Source of the DNA: Neocallimastix lanati (nom. inval.)
Lineage: Eukaryota; Neocallimastigomycota; Neocallimastigomycetes; Neocallimastigales; Neocallimastigaceae
DNA: 55,000 bases
Assembly: GCA_016946835.1 (NCBI GenBank)
Contig: JACVTC010000023.1
Coordinates: 1,242,501-1,297,500, forward strand
Direction of reading: 5' to 3'
The notes below the pieces were generated by a model that was not told where the DNA came from, ran no database searches, and saw nothing but the letters and a program-made list of their open reading frames with translations. Made by a program: the position numbers and the translations under genes. Positions within the stretch are counted from its first letter, which is position 1. The number at the start of each line of letters is the position of its first letter. Positions 1-12,298 of the stretch are shown here, piece after piece.

Positions 1-1354
1 TTTTTCACTTTTTATTTTAAGAATTGAAGGTGGTTCAGTCTTAATGGTAACTGTTTTATTTACAGGTACAATAGTTGATGGCACTGCAGAAATATTATTA
101 GGAGAAATGGCAGTGGTTGTAGTGGTTGCAGCAGTTGTAACTTTAGTTAATGAACTTTTTAATGTTTCTTTTACTGATGATTTTGAATTGTTAGCATTTA
201 TATTATTAATAATAGGTTTTTGAATTTTACTAGTACTACTTATAGACTTTTGAATGATATTATTATTAGTAGTGGTATTAGTATTTGAATTATTATTAGA
301 ATTATTATTAGTAGTATTGATATTAATATTAATATTAGTATTTGTTACTTTATTAATATTATTATTAGGGATAACTAATGAATTTATAACATTATTCAAA
401 TTATCTGATATTGTAGATTTAATAGTTGAAGATGTTGGAATTTGAACAGTTGTAGGAATAGATGTGTTTGATATGGAAATGGATGTAGGTTGAATTGCAG
501 ATTTTGGAGTTGAAGAAGTGAAATTAATAGAAGATGATTTTACAGAATTTGATGTGGAAATTTTAGATGTAGCGTTTTTAGAAGATGTAGTCACTGTTGT
601 TGTAACAGTTTTAGTAATAACAGGTACTGTTGCTGAAACATTGGTCGTTTTATTAGATGGAATAGCAGAAACTGGTGCAGCAATAGTAGCAGTTTTAGTA
701 GTGGTACTTTTTGTGTTAGTATTATTATTAGTATTAGTATTTGTTGTAGTAATAGCATTATTAGTATCATTAATTATAGCTTTAGTAGTTTTAGTAATTG
801 TCGGTTTTACAATAGTAGAAGCAGTAGTAGTAGTAGTAGCAGCAGTAGTAGTAGTAGTAGCAGTAGTAGTAGTAGTAGTAGCATTAGTAGTAGCAGATAT
901 AGTAGTTTTAACTTTAGAAGGAACTGTATGAATTATAGATATATTAGAAGCAGATGTATTTAATGTTGTCGCTGTACTGGAAGAGGTATTAGATGAGGTC
1001 GAAATAGGTACCGTTGGAATAACTCCAGTTAAATTTTTTACTCCAACTGAATTTGTTACTGCAGTAGGTGTAGTCATTGTAGTTTTTATTAAATTTTCCA
1101 AAGCATTGGCGATATCTTCTTTTTTACTACTGTATGATATCGCTGGTTGGGTTTCTTTAATAAGTGTAACATTAGGTTTTGAAACTCTTATAGTATTATT
1201 ATTTTGTTTAATAGTATTACTTTTATTTGCAGGATTCAATTTTGGTTCAGATATAAGAGTTGCTACATTTTTGGTCAAATTTATATTGGCTGGGATTGAC
1301 ATAGAACTTACAAGTGATGATTTAATATTGTTAATATTATTTTTATTATCATTT

Positions 1355-1428
<74 letters not shown>

Positions 1429-4400
1429 GTTGTTGTTGTTGTTATTATTTTGAATATATTCTTTTATATTTGATATATTATTATTTGGTGTTATCTTATT
1501 CTTATTATTATTAGCAATTTTCATAGATGGTAGACTGCTTAATTTTACATTCAAATTTGAAGGAATTTGAAGTTGTAATGATAAATCATTAATATCATTT
1601 ATTACTTTTGTAGTTGGTGTTGCCAATAAATTATTTAAATTTGTGGTGCTTACATTAATATTTTTAATACTACTGTCGATTTTGATATTACTATTAAGGT
1701 TTATATTATTATTATTGTTAATGTCATTAGTATTAATTCTTCCTTTTAAATTATTAATAGAATTATTATTAAGTTTATTTTTATTTTCGAAATTGGCCTT
1801 TCTATTAGCAATAAGTTGATTATTCATATTAATAAATTTATTAATAGCTATTGCATTTTTATTTAATATGTTATCATTTGTTAAATTTAATAATCCTTTA
1901 TCAAGCTCCATATTACCGATCGATGCTTTTGGGGCATTACTTATTGGAATATTCATACTTTTAATATTGAGTTTATTATTAATAGCAGTTCCTTTGGCAG
2001 ATGACTCTTTTGCTTTTTCTATATTTGATTGTAATAATACTTTATTTAGTAAATCTGTTGTATTATCATTTGTTACCTTATTTAAATTTTTATTTAATAA
2101 AGTGGATGTTTTAGATAAATTATTAGTACTAGATGGAATTGTTTTAGTATTAATTTTTGTACTTGTAGTATTAATAGTATTGGAGTTTGATGTTGCAATT
2201 TTATCATTTGAATTTAAATTATTTCCCAAAATTTTACTCAATAAAGCTGCATTATTTGCTTCTGGTAAATAACTACTTATAAGAGTCGCATTATTACTAA
2301 TTGTTGTATTTGGAATAGTTTGAGAATTATCTAACATTTTTTTTAAGTGGGCAATATTATTATCAGTAGAAGATTTTAATATGTCATTTTTTAATAATGA
2401 TTTAGAATTATTGGGTGTTGATTTGTTTAATACATTATTAAACATAGCTAGTGCATTTTCTGTCGAAAGATTTGTATTTTTATTACCGTTTTTAACATCA
2501 TTATATATATTTTTAAAGATATTAGCAGAATTCTCGGTTGAATTTTTCCTAACAGAATTATTTAAAAGTGCGGCTGTATTTAAGGAATTGTTTAAAATTG
2601 CATTGCTATTTGATGGCATTTTATTCAATGTATTTAATTGAGCTGACGATTTATCAATGCTAGTTTTATTAAATGCATTCTTTAATAATTCTTCTACTGC
2701 ATTATTTACAGTTGGAGTACTTTTGACATTATTTAATAGTGAAGCTGCCTTATTATTAAGTAATGATGCTGAGGTATTATTAAAATTATTAGTTTTTGCA
2801 AATATACTATTTAGAAGAACTGTTGAATTGGAAAGAGCTTTATTACTTAATGCTTTATTAAAGAGATTTACTTGGTTATTAGCAGTTACAGAAGCCATGG
2901 CATTATTTAAAAGTGCTGTAGCACTATCTATTTTACTTTTTGCTGAAGAATTATTCAATAATGTATTAGGATTATTCGTATTAACTAGAGTTTTTGCTAA
3001 AGTGCTATTTATTAGAGAAGCTGTACTATTTATTGCTGGATTTGATACTGATTTATTTAAAAGTAACGAATTTGTGTTATTTATATTTGTTTTAGTTATA
3101 TTATTATTCAAAATCGTAGTTCCACTTGCTGATGTACTAGTTTTTGAAGTTGAATTATTCAATAAATTATTACTATTACTACTATTATTAGCACTTGAAT
3201 TATTACTATTAGTATTACTAAAAGGAGTAGTAGTAGTTTTAAATTTATTCATAACTTCTAAAAGAGCAGCACTATTTACGTTTGTGGTGTTTAATTTATT
3301 TAAAAGGTTTTCATTAACTCCTAATTTATTTATTGCATTTAAAATATTTGAATTATTTCCAACATTTAAATTATTAATGCCATTTTTTAAATTATTATTT
3401 TTGCTATTAATATTGATATTATTTAGAGAACTGCTTAAAAGTGGATTAGATGTATTTATATTTAAACTATTTAAAAGAGCTTCACTACTTGGAATACTGA
3501 TGTTACTAAGAGTACTTGTTAATAAAGTATTTGAATTGCTAACATTTAATGAACCTAATGAATTAGATAAAAAACTATTAGCAGAACTGACATTTATTGG
3601 ACTAAGAGGATTGGAGAGAATATTTCTACTAGAACTTCCACTAATTGAACTTAATGGATTTGAAAGAAGGGTAGGTGAACTAACACTAATAGGACTTGCT
3701 AAAATATTTCCTGATCCAGACACGTTAATATTATTAAGTGGATTAGGCAAAAAATTACTAGTATTAATTTTATTTAATACTGAATTAAAAATTGGATTAT
3801 TTGGATCAGTATCTAATTTTTTGAGCAGTGGATTTAAATTTGCATTATTTAGTGAAAGACTTTGATTATTTAACTTTTTTAATGCATTATTTAATAATAA
3901 AGGATTATTAATCTTATTAATATTATTGCTTAAAATAGTAGCATTTTTAGTTAAATTTGGCTTTGAAGTAGTCGGACTAATAACAGAATTACTATTACTA
4001 GCATTTAAATTTTTACTTCCTGTACTTAATAAATTACTATTACTACTATTGTTACTACTACCACTATTTAATAAGCTATTACTATTTAATATATTGTCAT
4101 TAATACTTATATTTATGCTATTTAAATTAGAATTAAATGATGTTGGTGAAATTTTATTTGTTGTATTCTTTAATTTTGAATTTTCAACTACAATGCTATT
4201 TATTTCACTTAAATTTAATGGACCAGGTGATTTATCGTTTAATAACTTTAATGAATTCAAATTTTTATTTATTTCGTTATTTTTAGTTAAATCATTGCTT
4301 AATAATGGTGATGCTGAATTTAATGAACTCAATTGAATATTACTATTTGGTATTAGCATATTATTTTTAGAATCATATAAGTTAATATTAGTATTCATAA

Positions 4401-6439
4401 GAAGGGAATTAGGATCATTTATATTATTATTATTTAATAAAACATTATTTGAGGATGTAATCGGTAATAATGGAATACTATTTATTAATTCATTTGTTAA
4501 ATTATCATTCAATAAATTATTTGGATTAAGTTTCAACGAGCTATTTTTTGATACATTATCTGTTCCAATATTCAATAAATTATCTTTTAAAATATTGTTC
4601 ATATTTAATGATTGCAAATTATTATTTTTCATTAATAATGACTCATTAATATTTGAATTGTCCAGTTTGGAAATAGGTGAAGGAGTTGTTGATGTTGTCA
4701 TTTTTGTACCCATTTTTTGGTTATTTGTTACATTTCTATTCAATGGATAATTTAAATTCTCTAATAAATCTAAATTTGATTTTGTATCTGCACTGCTACT
4801 ATTATTTGACTTAATAATCATAAAATCATTTTGCTTATTATTTAATGATGATAATGGCTTTTGCTGTTGTTGCACTTTTGCATATAAACTATTCTGAGAT
4901 TTATAAGTATTTGATAAATTATTTTCATTATTTTTATTTATTAATTTTTGTTTTGAAAAAATATTATCATTAGTACTTGATGTTACTGGTATTTTCATAT
5001 AACTATTTGATAAATTAGGATTTTGAAATAAATCTTTATTATTATTAGCAGAAGCTGGCTTGGATGACTTTATATCCTTATTTATTAAAGGTTGAGTGGT
5101 GATAATTTTAATTTTTTCACTTGTTGATTTGTCATTGCTTTTATCTTTATTAATTTCAATGGTATAAGTTTTTGAATCATTATTATCTTCTCCAGTTTCT
5201 GATTTTCCTAAGTTTCCTTTACTTTTATCCGTTACTACCATTGGAAAATGAAATGTATTATTTTTAATAGCTTCAATTAATTTTTCATTTGAATCATAAC
5301 TGGTAATTGATTCAGGTAATTTCTTTTTAAGTTCTTCTAAAATCTTATTATTACGTAGTTTTTGTGCTGATTTTTCTTTTTTATCTATTATAATTTATAT
5401 ATTTATCAAAATTAATTAAATATTCGTTTATATTTATAAATTTCTATAATTGTAAATTTTTGTAATTGTATTTTAAATTTAATCTTTATACATATAAAAA
5501 TTACATTAATATTTTCATAATATATATATTAAACAAATGCTACTTACTATACTTTCCAATTCTATGAATTGTTGTAGAATGAGAATTAATTTTTTCATCT
5601 GAATAATTTCTTTTTTTATTTTTAGAAATAGTTGGTGCATAGGTTGTTTCAATATGTGATTTTTTATTCTGAGGTTTTGTTGTAGAAGGTTTATATGAAT
5701 ACACAGATTTCGTTGAATGATTACTTGTCGTTGCTATTGGTTTAATAGTTATTGGTTTTACTGATGCTACTGGTGTTGCTGGACGTGATGAAGAAGGTGT
5801 TGATGTTAATGAAGAGGGTGAAGTTAATTTTATTTCTTTATTTAAATTTGGTATAATTGGTGATGTAATGGATGATAAAGAATTAATATCATTAGTCGTA
5901 TATAAAGGATAAGAAGTAAAAGGAAATAAATTATTTGAGTTAGTTCCAATAATAGGCGAATTTTCTATACTTTGAGAATTCAATTTTATATTTGAATTAA
6001 TTTTATTAAGCAACATTGGATTATTCAATTTATTTGATGTAGATGCACCTGCAAGACTTGTCAATAAATTTGTATTACTTGAAAGTATACTATTATTCAA
6101 TATATTATTATTTAGAAATAAAGGATTGCTGGAATTTATATTTATTGGATTATTTAAAAGGTCATTAGTAGGTAATAATGGTGTTAAATCAGGAATTTGG
6201 CTTGTATTTAATAAATTTAATGAATTTAAGGGATTTGCATTCAATAAAGGCATAAAATTATTACTGGCATTTAAACCAGATAATTGTGATGTTGCTCCCA
6301 TTAGATTTCCATTGTCTATTGATTGATTATTATTTACTTTATTATCTTTTTGTTGATTTACTTGAGATAATTGAGATTTATCACCCGATTTCATTTTTTC
6401 TTTCATTAAATTAAATAAATCATTATTATTTTTATCCAT
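1..6439 (-). CDS. Giant Asn/Ser/Leu/Thr-rich low-complexity protein (5' part, incomplete)
   Basis: Two exons are visible: 6439-5548 and 5384 down to the window edge. The junction (donor GTAAGT at 5547, acceptor TAATAG) joins one base to two and keeps the frame. I checked the first 130 bases and 4321-5384 codon by codon and read the rest through without meeting a stop, so at least 2092 residues are encoded and the C-terminus lies outside. The start is the Met of MDKNNNDLF; an upstream in-frame Met lies in AT-rich leader that looks untranslated. Residues 1-300 are Asn/Leu/Ser-rich. A short lysine-rich, more ordinary segment follows the splice (near KLRNNKILEELKKK). Then come long stretches of degenerate Leu/Asn/Ser repeats, a Ser-then-Asn homopolymer run (codons at 1360-1450), and a Thr/Ala/Val-rich tail with poly-Thr. 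There is no signal peptide or membrane segment. I recognise no family; prion-like or scaffold roles would be guesses. Plus-strand Leu/Val-rich ORFs here are antisense shadows. Confidence 0.75.
1360..1450 (-). repeat. In-frame AAT/AGT codon run (poly-Ser, poly-Asn)
   Basis: On the plus strand the run reads CTA-type then ATT-type then GTT triplets. In the minus-strand frame of the giant protein it encodes Asn followed by Ser runs. It is a trinucleotide microsatellite inside coding sequence and so likely length-variable. Confidence 0.8.
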
Positions 6440-6972
6440 TGTTATAATATATTTAAAAAATACAAAATATAATGTTATTTCTGAAATTTTTATGTGTCTT
6501 AATTGAATATAATTAATTTTTATGTAAATATACACTTATAATAAAGAGTAATTAATTAATTAATTAATTAATTAATTAATTAATTAATAATTTGTAATTG
6601 TTATTACTATGTTTTTTTTTTTTAAAAAAAATATATATATATAATAAATTAAATAGAAAACAAACAAACAAACAAACTTCTATAAACAATTGGTAATTTT
6701 GGTAATTATTCTTGTTTATGATATATATTATGGAATTTACTATTTGAAAACGAAATTTTATTTTGAAAATAAATAAAACGTATTTACTTTTATTTTTTTC
6801 AAATTTATTTTTGGTGAATAATTATTTAATTTATAAAATTAATCAATTGCATAAATGATAATTTTCGAATTTGATTTATAATTTAATATTTATATTTAAT
6901 TTGTTGATATAATATTATACTTTACTATTTGTATTAATTTCTTTTATACTAAAAACAATAATTTTCTTTTAA

Positions 6973-7010
<38 letters not shown>

Positions 7011-7114
7011 TAAATTTTAATTATAATTATAAGATAAATAATATTAACAATTATTTAATTGATATATTACATTATATTTGCTTTTAAATAAATACTAAAA
7101 ATATATATATTACG

Positions 7115-7145
<31 letters not shown>

Positions 7146-7512
7146 ATAAATGCAACTTAGAAATAAGTAAATGCTATAATTTATTTAAGTTTCTCAATTA
7201 ATATTATATTTCATTTTTAATAGTAATTATAATATTTCTTTATTTTAAAAATGAATAAATATTAAATATTTAATAGTAATATAGTATTTTTTATTTTTTT
7301 GATTGGTTTAAAATAATATATAATTTTTTTGATATTATTATTTATTAATTTATAATAAAATAAAATAACATAGTTATATAATTTGTTTTACATTTAAATA
7401 CTAATTATTACATAAATATTATAAACAATTTTAGATAGTTAAATTTTCTTTATCGCCTTAAAATTTTAAAAAAAAATTATAAAATGATAATAATAGTAAT
7501 AATATAACAATT

Positions 7513-7622
<110 letters not shown>

Positions 7623-7717
7623 TAATAATAAATAAATAATAATAAATAAATAATAAATAAAAATTTATAATAATAATAAATAAATAAACAATAATAATAA
7701 TAAAAAAAAAAATAATT

Positions 7718-7880
7718 ACAACCATATAAATAATAAATAATAAATAATAATAATAAATAATAAATAATAAATAATAAATAATAAATAATAAATAATAAAT
7801 AATAAATAATAAATAATAAATAATAAATAATAAAATAATAAATAATAAATAATAAATAATAAATAAATAATAAATGAATA
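7718..7880. repeat. 7-bp tandem array (AAATAAT)n
   Basis: More than 15 copies of AAATAAT in phase, with occasional 4-bp slips. It is distinct from the adjacent pure triplet array. Confidence 0.85.
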
Positions 7881-8037
7881 ATAAAATTTTAAAGATATTC
7901 GTTATTACTAAAATTTATAATATTAATATTTTATTTAAGATATTTCTATTTTTTTATTAATTATTTATTATTACTGATATTATATTTATTATTTTAATTA
8001 AATAAAATAATACTAATATTAATATAATTAATATTTC

Positions 8038-8832
8038 TTATTTAATCTTTTTTTCAATGTTAGTTGGGCATGTTTGATTTGAAGGTTTAGTATTAAAAAT
8101 TTTCATTAACGCATCTCCCAAATAACTTAATATTCCCTTTTTATTTTCAGCTGCAGTATATATCATACTTATGATGATTAAATAGAAATTAATGATAATT
8201 GAAATAATAATAAATATAGTTGGTTTATTGCTTATTTCTTTTAATTGTATATTATCACCTTCAATATTTTCTTCATTAATATTTATAATGGCAAAGTAAA
8301 TGAAAAGTACAGTTATAAATAAAACAGAAGATAAAAAGTAGGCTTTTTGATTCTGCTTATTAAAAAGCGTAATCCAAAAGAATGCAAAACATGCATAATG
8401 TATTAATAACATTAATTGAATAGATGGAATTAAAATTTGATAATCATATCCTGATTCTTTTGAAAGAAATTTAAGACCAATAAAAACACTGCCTGAAAAA
8501 ATAAATGATATCAAAGGATAAGCAATTTTTTGATATTTTTCTGGAATTAATATTCTATAAACATTAAATAAAAGTCGTTGTTTTTATTATAAAATACAAA
8601 AATAATTTAAAAAATTTTAATTTAATATTGTATTAAATATATATAAATATATTATATTTAAAGTAAACAATAAACAATACCTATTTGCGTAAGCATTTAA
8701 TGTAGATATTTTTTCTTTCTTTTCTTCATTTTTGTTTTCGTTAGCTACATTATAGAATAAAAAACAAATAATAGCCCATATTAAACCATAGATAATAGTT
8801 TGAATATAAATATTATCTTGATTTATTATCAT
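8038..8832 (-). CDS. Small multi-pass membrane protein, unrecognised
   Basis: Two exons, 8832-8681 and 8554-8038, give 222 residues. The donor AG|GTATTG and acceptor TTATAG join phase 2 to 1. The start is the first Met (MIINQDN), the only Met near the exon's 5' end. About five hydrophobic segments are visible: around residues 12-30, just after the splice junction (AYPLISFIFSG), then LMLLIHYACFAFFWITLF, SSVLFITVLFIYFAII and IFIIISIIINFYLIIISM. A charged loop (NENKNEEKKEK) follows the first segment, and the tail is Lys-rich and hydrophilic. There is no signal peptide distinct from TM1. I do not recognise the family; a transporter or sensory membrane protein is possible but unsupported. It lies in the same orientation as the giant-protein gene, 1.6 kb away. 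Confidence 0.7.
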
Positions 8833-9560
8833 TTTAACAATTTAATTATCTATAAAATATATTGTATTTGAAGTTAAATAATTTTTATTTTATTTTATTT
8901 TATTTTATTTTATTTTATTTAATTTTTTTATTATTATTATTATTACTTTATTATTATTTTTAAAATAATTATTTTTATTTTTATTTTTATTATTTTATAT
9001 TACTTTATTTTTTTAATTTATTATAATTTATTATTTTTTTTATTTTATTTCATTTTAAATTATTATTACTTTATTTTATTTTATTAATTTTTTCTATTTC
9101 CTTTTAGTTTGTTCTTTTCCTTTCTTTTCTTTTCTTTATAACAAAAAAAAATTGAAAAATTTTAATCATGATAATACAGAAATTTATTATTAAAAATTAC
9201 AAATACATTTTCATTGTATACGTAAATTTTATAATTATTCATTTCTTATCAAATAGTATAATAGTTTTAATGTAAAAAAAAATTATTTTTTAAAGGTGAT
9301 TTATAAATACATAATTTAATTTAATAAATATATTATTGTTATATTGATATATATTATTTTTTATCTTTATTGACTTATTATAAGAAAGGACATATTTTTT
9401 ATTATTATTATTAATTTATTTAATAAAAACAAAGAATGAAAATAATTTAATTAATAAAACTTTTAATTTGAAGTAATAATAATATATGTATTTATTTGAT
9501 AAAAAAAAAAAAAAAAAAAAAATAGCTTTATTAAAATATAAATAAAAAATCTGCTTAAAT
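8833..9560. other. Intergenic AT-rich spacer
   Basis: It holds a TTTTA pentanucleotide run (about 8883-8920), degenerate T-rich repeats to about 9130, and a poly-A near 9500. No gene or RNA recognised. Confidence 0.6.
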
Positions 9561-10175
9561 TTATTTATTGTAACGAACTCTGTCAGCAGATATTAAATAT
9601 TTAGTTTGATTTTCAATTTTTCCAATTGGTCCAAAATCACAATCAGCACAAGACAAGTATCTTTTACCATCCCCAGCGGATTTAGAAACGCCTACATTCT
9701 AATTGTTATTAATAATAATTGTATTTTTAATTTTTGATTTTTTATATATTAATAAACATTTTATTTAGTTTTCTATTTACTTCAAAAATTAATTGATTAG
9801 CTGCTTCCCAAAAGAATGGTGATTCTTTTGCAAAATTAAATTTATCATTATGTCCTGGTAATGGAACTGTTGCCTTTATTTAAAATTTAATTAAATTTTG
9901 AAAAATTAACATTCAATACTTTTTTTTAAATTAATATTTAATAAAAGATATTTAAATAAAAAACATCATAAATTAAAAAATTTCATTGACATAATAAATT
10001 AAAAAATTTCATTGCTTACTACAAACTCATCCTTGGATTCGTTAGCTATTACAGTATTTTTACGTAAAACAATACAATTACAAACTGGACAATAGATATT
10101 TCTTAAATTTTTTTTATTTTCTTTTTCAATTAAATCATCCTTTGATGCATCTTTATACAATAAATACTCGACCAT
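9561..10175 (-). CDS. DSS4: Mss4/Dss4-type Rab-binding protein (RABIF family)
   Basis: Three exons, 10175-10020, 9873-9781 and 9698-9561, all joined in phase 0, give 128 residues, close to the roughly 120-145 usual for the family. Members of the Mss4 fold bind nucleotide-free exocytic Rab GTPases and act as chaperone or weak exchange factor; they carry one zinc site. Both cysteine pairs are present: CPVC (Cys29, Cys32) and CADC (Cys100, Cys103). The signature after the second pair, FGPIG, and the C-terminal AVDRV-like strand (SADRVRY) match the family. The central GHNDKFNFAKESPFFW region is less conserved. It is transcribed divergently from the MDP-1 gene with about 300 bp between start codons. 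No reading-frame breaks. The symbol follows the yeast orthologue; orthology rather than family membership is inferred. Confidence 0.88.
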
Positions 10176-10477
10176 GTTGAAACGAAATTTATATTGTTTA
10201 TATAAAAGGAAAAACTAAAGAATTATTTTTGTATTATTGATATTTAATATTAAATAAATTTTTTTTTTATGTTTTAATAATTATATAGTTCTATGCCTAA
10301 AGTACATATTAATATTTAAATCATATGATATAATTAAATCTATCAAATTATTGGTTAATTCATTAATATGTTTAAAAAAAAAGTATCAAATTACAAATAC
10401 TATATTATAAATAGTAATTGATAAAAAAATTTTTTTTAAATATTAAATAATAAATAGTTGATTATATTAATTTAAAC
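10176..10477. promoter_or_regulatory. Shared divergent promoter region
   Basis: The 302 bp between the start codons of the Mss4-like and MDP-1-like genes must contain both promoters. It is AT-rich with poly-T and poly-A stretches; I see no specific motif. Confidence 0.45.
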
Positions 10478-11350
10478 ATGGCTTTGAAATTCGAAGGATT
10501 TAAATATCTACCAAAAGCAGCTGTATTTGATTTAGATTATACATTATGGCCTCTGTATGTTGGTTGGTATTATAACAATTAATTTTAATATATATATATA
10601 ATTTATAATATATATTTTAATCCAATTCTTAAGGAAATTATTATATATTTATTGTCTTTTGTATATAAATAAGATTGTTTAAGTGGACCTCCATTTCGTT
10701 TAAAAAATCACATAGTAACAGACCGGTATATATTTTATTATATAATAAATGAAGTATAATTCTCTAAAAAAAAAAAAAAAATTACTAAAAAAATTTTATT
10801 TTAAAAAAAGTTCTGGAAGTCGCATAACTTTCTATAAGGATGTACCCTTAATTCTTCATTCATTAAAAGATCATGGTATCAAAATAGGTATAGCTTCTCG
10901 AACTGGAGCAATTTCTTGGTAAAATAAGAATAATTAGTGATTATTATTATTTAAATTGTTAGTATAATTTTTAATTATATTTTTACCTTTATTATATATA
11001 TTCCTATTGATTTAATAAAAAGGGCGGAAAAAATAGTTCAACTTATTCCATTACCTCAAATTCAGGAAGATAAATCTTCAAATTCTGTAACTTATTCTAA
11101 AACTCTAAAGAATGTCGTAGATGCTATAGAGATCTATCCAACCTCAAAAGTTAGGCATATAAAACAAATTGCTAAAAAATTTGATATTAATTTAAATGAA
11201 ATATTATTTTTTGATGATGAAAATAGAAATATTCATGATATTAGAGGTATTGGTGTTACATCTATATTAGTAAATAATGGTATGACTGTTAAAGTTTTAC
11301 ATGAAGGATTAAAAAAATTTAATAACAACATGAAAGATATTTATTCTTAA
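10478..11350 (+). CDS. MDP1: MDP-1-type magnesium-dependent phosphatase (HAD family)
   Basis: Four exons, 10478-10562, 10674-10725, 10811-10918 and 11023-11350, give 190 residues. HAD motif I is FDLDYTLWP, with nucleophile Asp18 and general acid Asp20. Motif II is in the IASRT stretch, and motif IV is FFDDENRNIHDI. These match eukaryotic MDP-1, which hydrolyses phosphotyrosine-like and sugar/protein-amine-derived phosphates in the cytosol; the natural substrate here cannot be read from sequence. The segment LYVDCLSGPPF aligns with the WVDTH-DPPF loop of the family, which fixes the first donor at G|GTTGGT rather than at the stronger-looking GTATGT seven bases upstream. An insert of roughly 15 polar residues (QEDKSSNSVTYSK) sits between motifs II and IV. 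No signal peptide. Confidence 0.88.
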
Positions 11351-12298
11351 TACAATAATAGTAACAATTTTTTAATTGAGGAATATCTATTTATATTTTA
11401 AATTATATACTAGTGTATTATATGTTTTTTTTTTTTAAAAAAATATAAATAGTGCGTTAAATTATGAATTGGGAATTTATGTATTATTATTATAATTATT
11501 GTTATATTTTTCTTAAAAAATTATATATAAAATTTTCTAAACTATTATAATAAACTTGTAACTAAAATTAAAAATATTATATTATTTAAAAATAAATAAA
11601 TATATATATACATAAAAAAATAAAAAGTTTTTTTTTATTGTTATATAAATAATAAAAAAAAAAAAAAAAAAAAAAAACATTATATTTAATTAAATTATTT
11701 CAATATGAATCTTTGATTATAATATTTGTAAAATTTTAATGGATTATTAAAATTTCGTGGCAAACTTAAATGATTTATATATTTAAATTCTTAATTTATG
11801 ATTTATTTTAATATATATAATTTATATAATAAAATTATTATATACTGTAATAATAAAAGATTTTTTTGTTCTTTAATAATTAGGGAGATTTAAAAAGATT
11901 TAACATAATTTTGAAAAAAATATTTATTTAATAAAAAGATTTAATTAATAAAACCCAATAAAATTTATATTAATTTTTAAATAATTAAAATTAAATTTTC
12001 GAAAAGTTCTTATTTAATTAACATAATTTTTGTAATTTATAATAATCATTTTAAATTATTACTTGAATCATAATAATTATAAAATATTTGCTGCATGTTT
12101 TTTTTTTTTTTTGCTTAATTAATAGGTGAATAATTATATATAAACTCGCCTTTTTTTTTATTTTTTATTTTTTATTTTTTACTTTATTTCGTAAATTATT
12201 TTTTAAAATAATAAATAATATAAAAAGATAAATTTATTTATATTATCTAAATAAAAAAAAAATATAATAATAAAAAATTTATATAAACATATATTAAA
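11351..12298. other. Intergenic AT-rich spacer
   Basis: Only AT-rich sequence with homopolymers (poly-A near 11657, poly-T near 12098). No gene recognised; the 3' part is presumably the promoter of the SHIPPO-repeat gene. Confidence 0.55.

Noticed and set aside
254-4336. Series of Leu/Val/Phe-rich plus-strand ORFs that could be membrane proteins
   Set aside because: All sit in one plus-strand frame opposite the long continuously open minus-strand frame; AAT/AAC, AGT and TTA codons read backwards give Ile/Leu/Val. They are antisense shadows.
6126-6326. 66-residue plus-strand ORF
   Set aside because: Antisense to the first exon of the giant protein.
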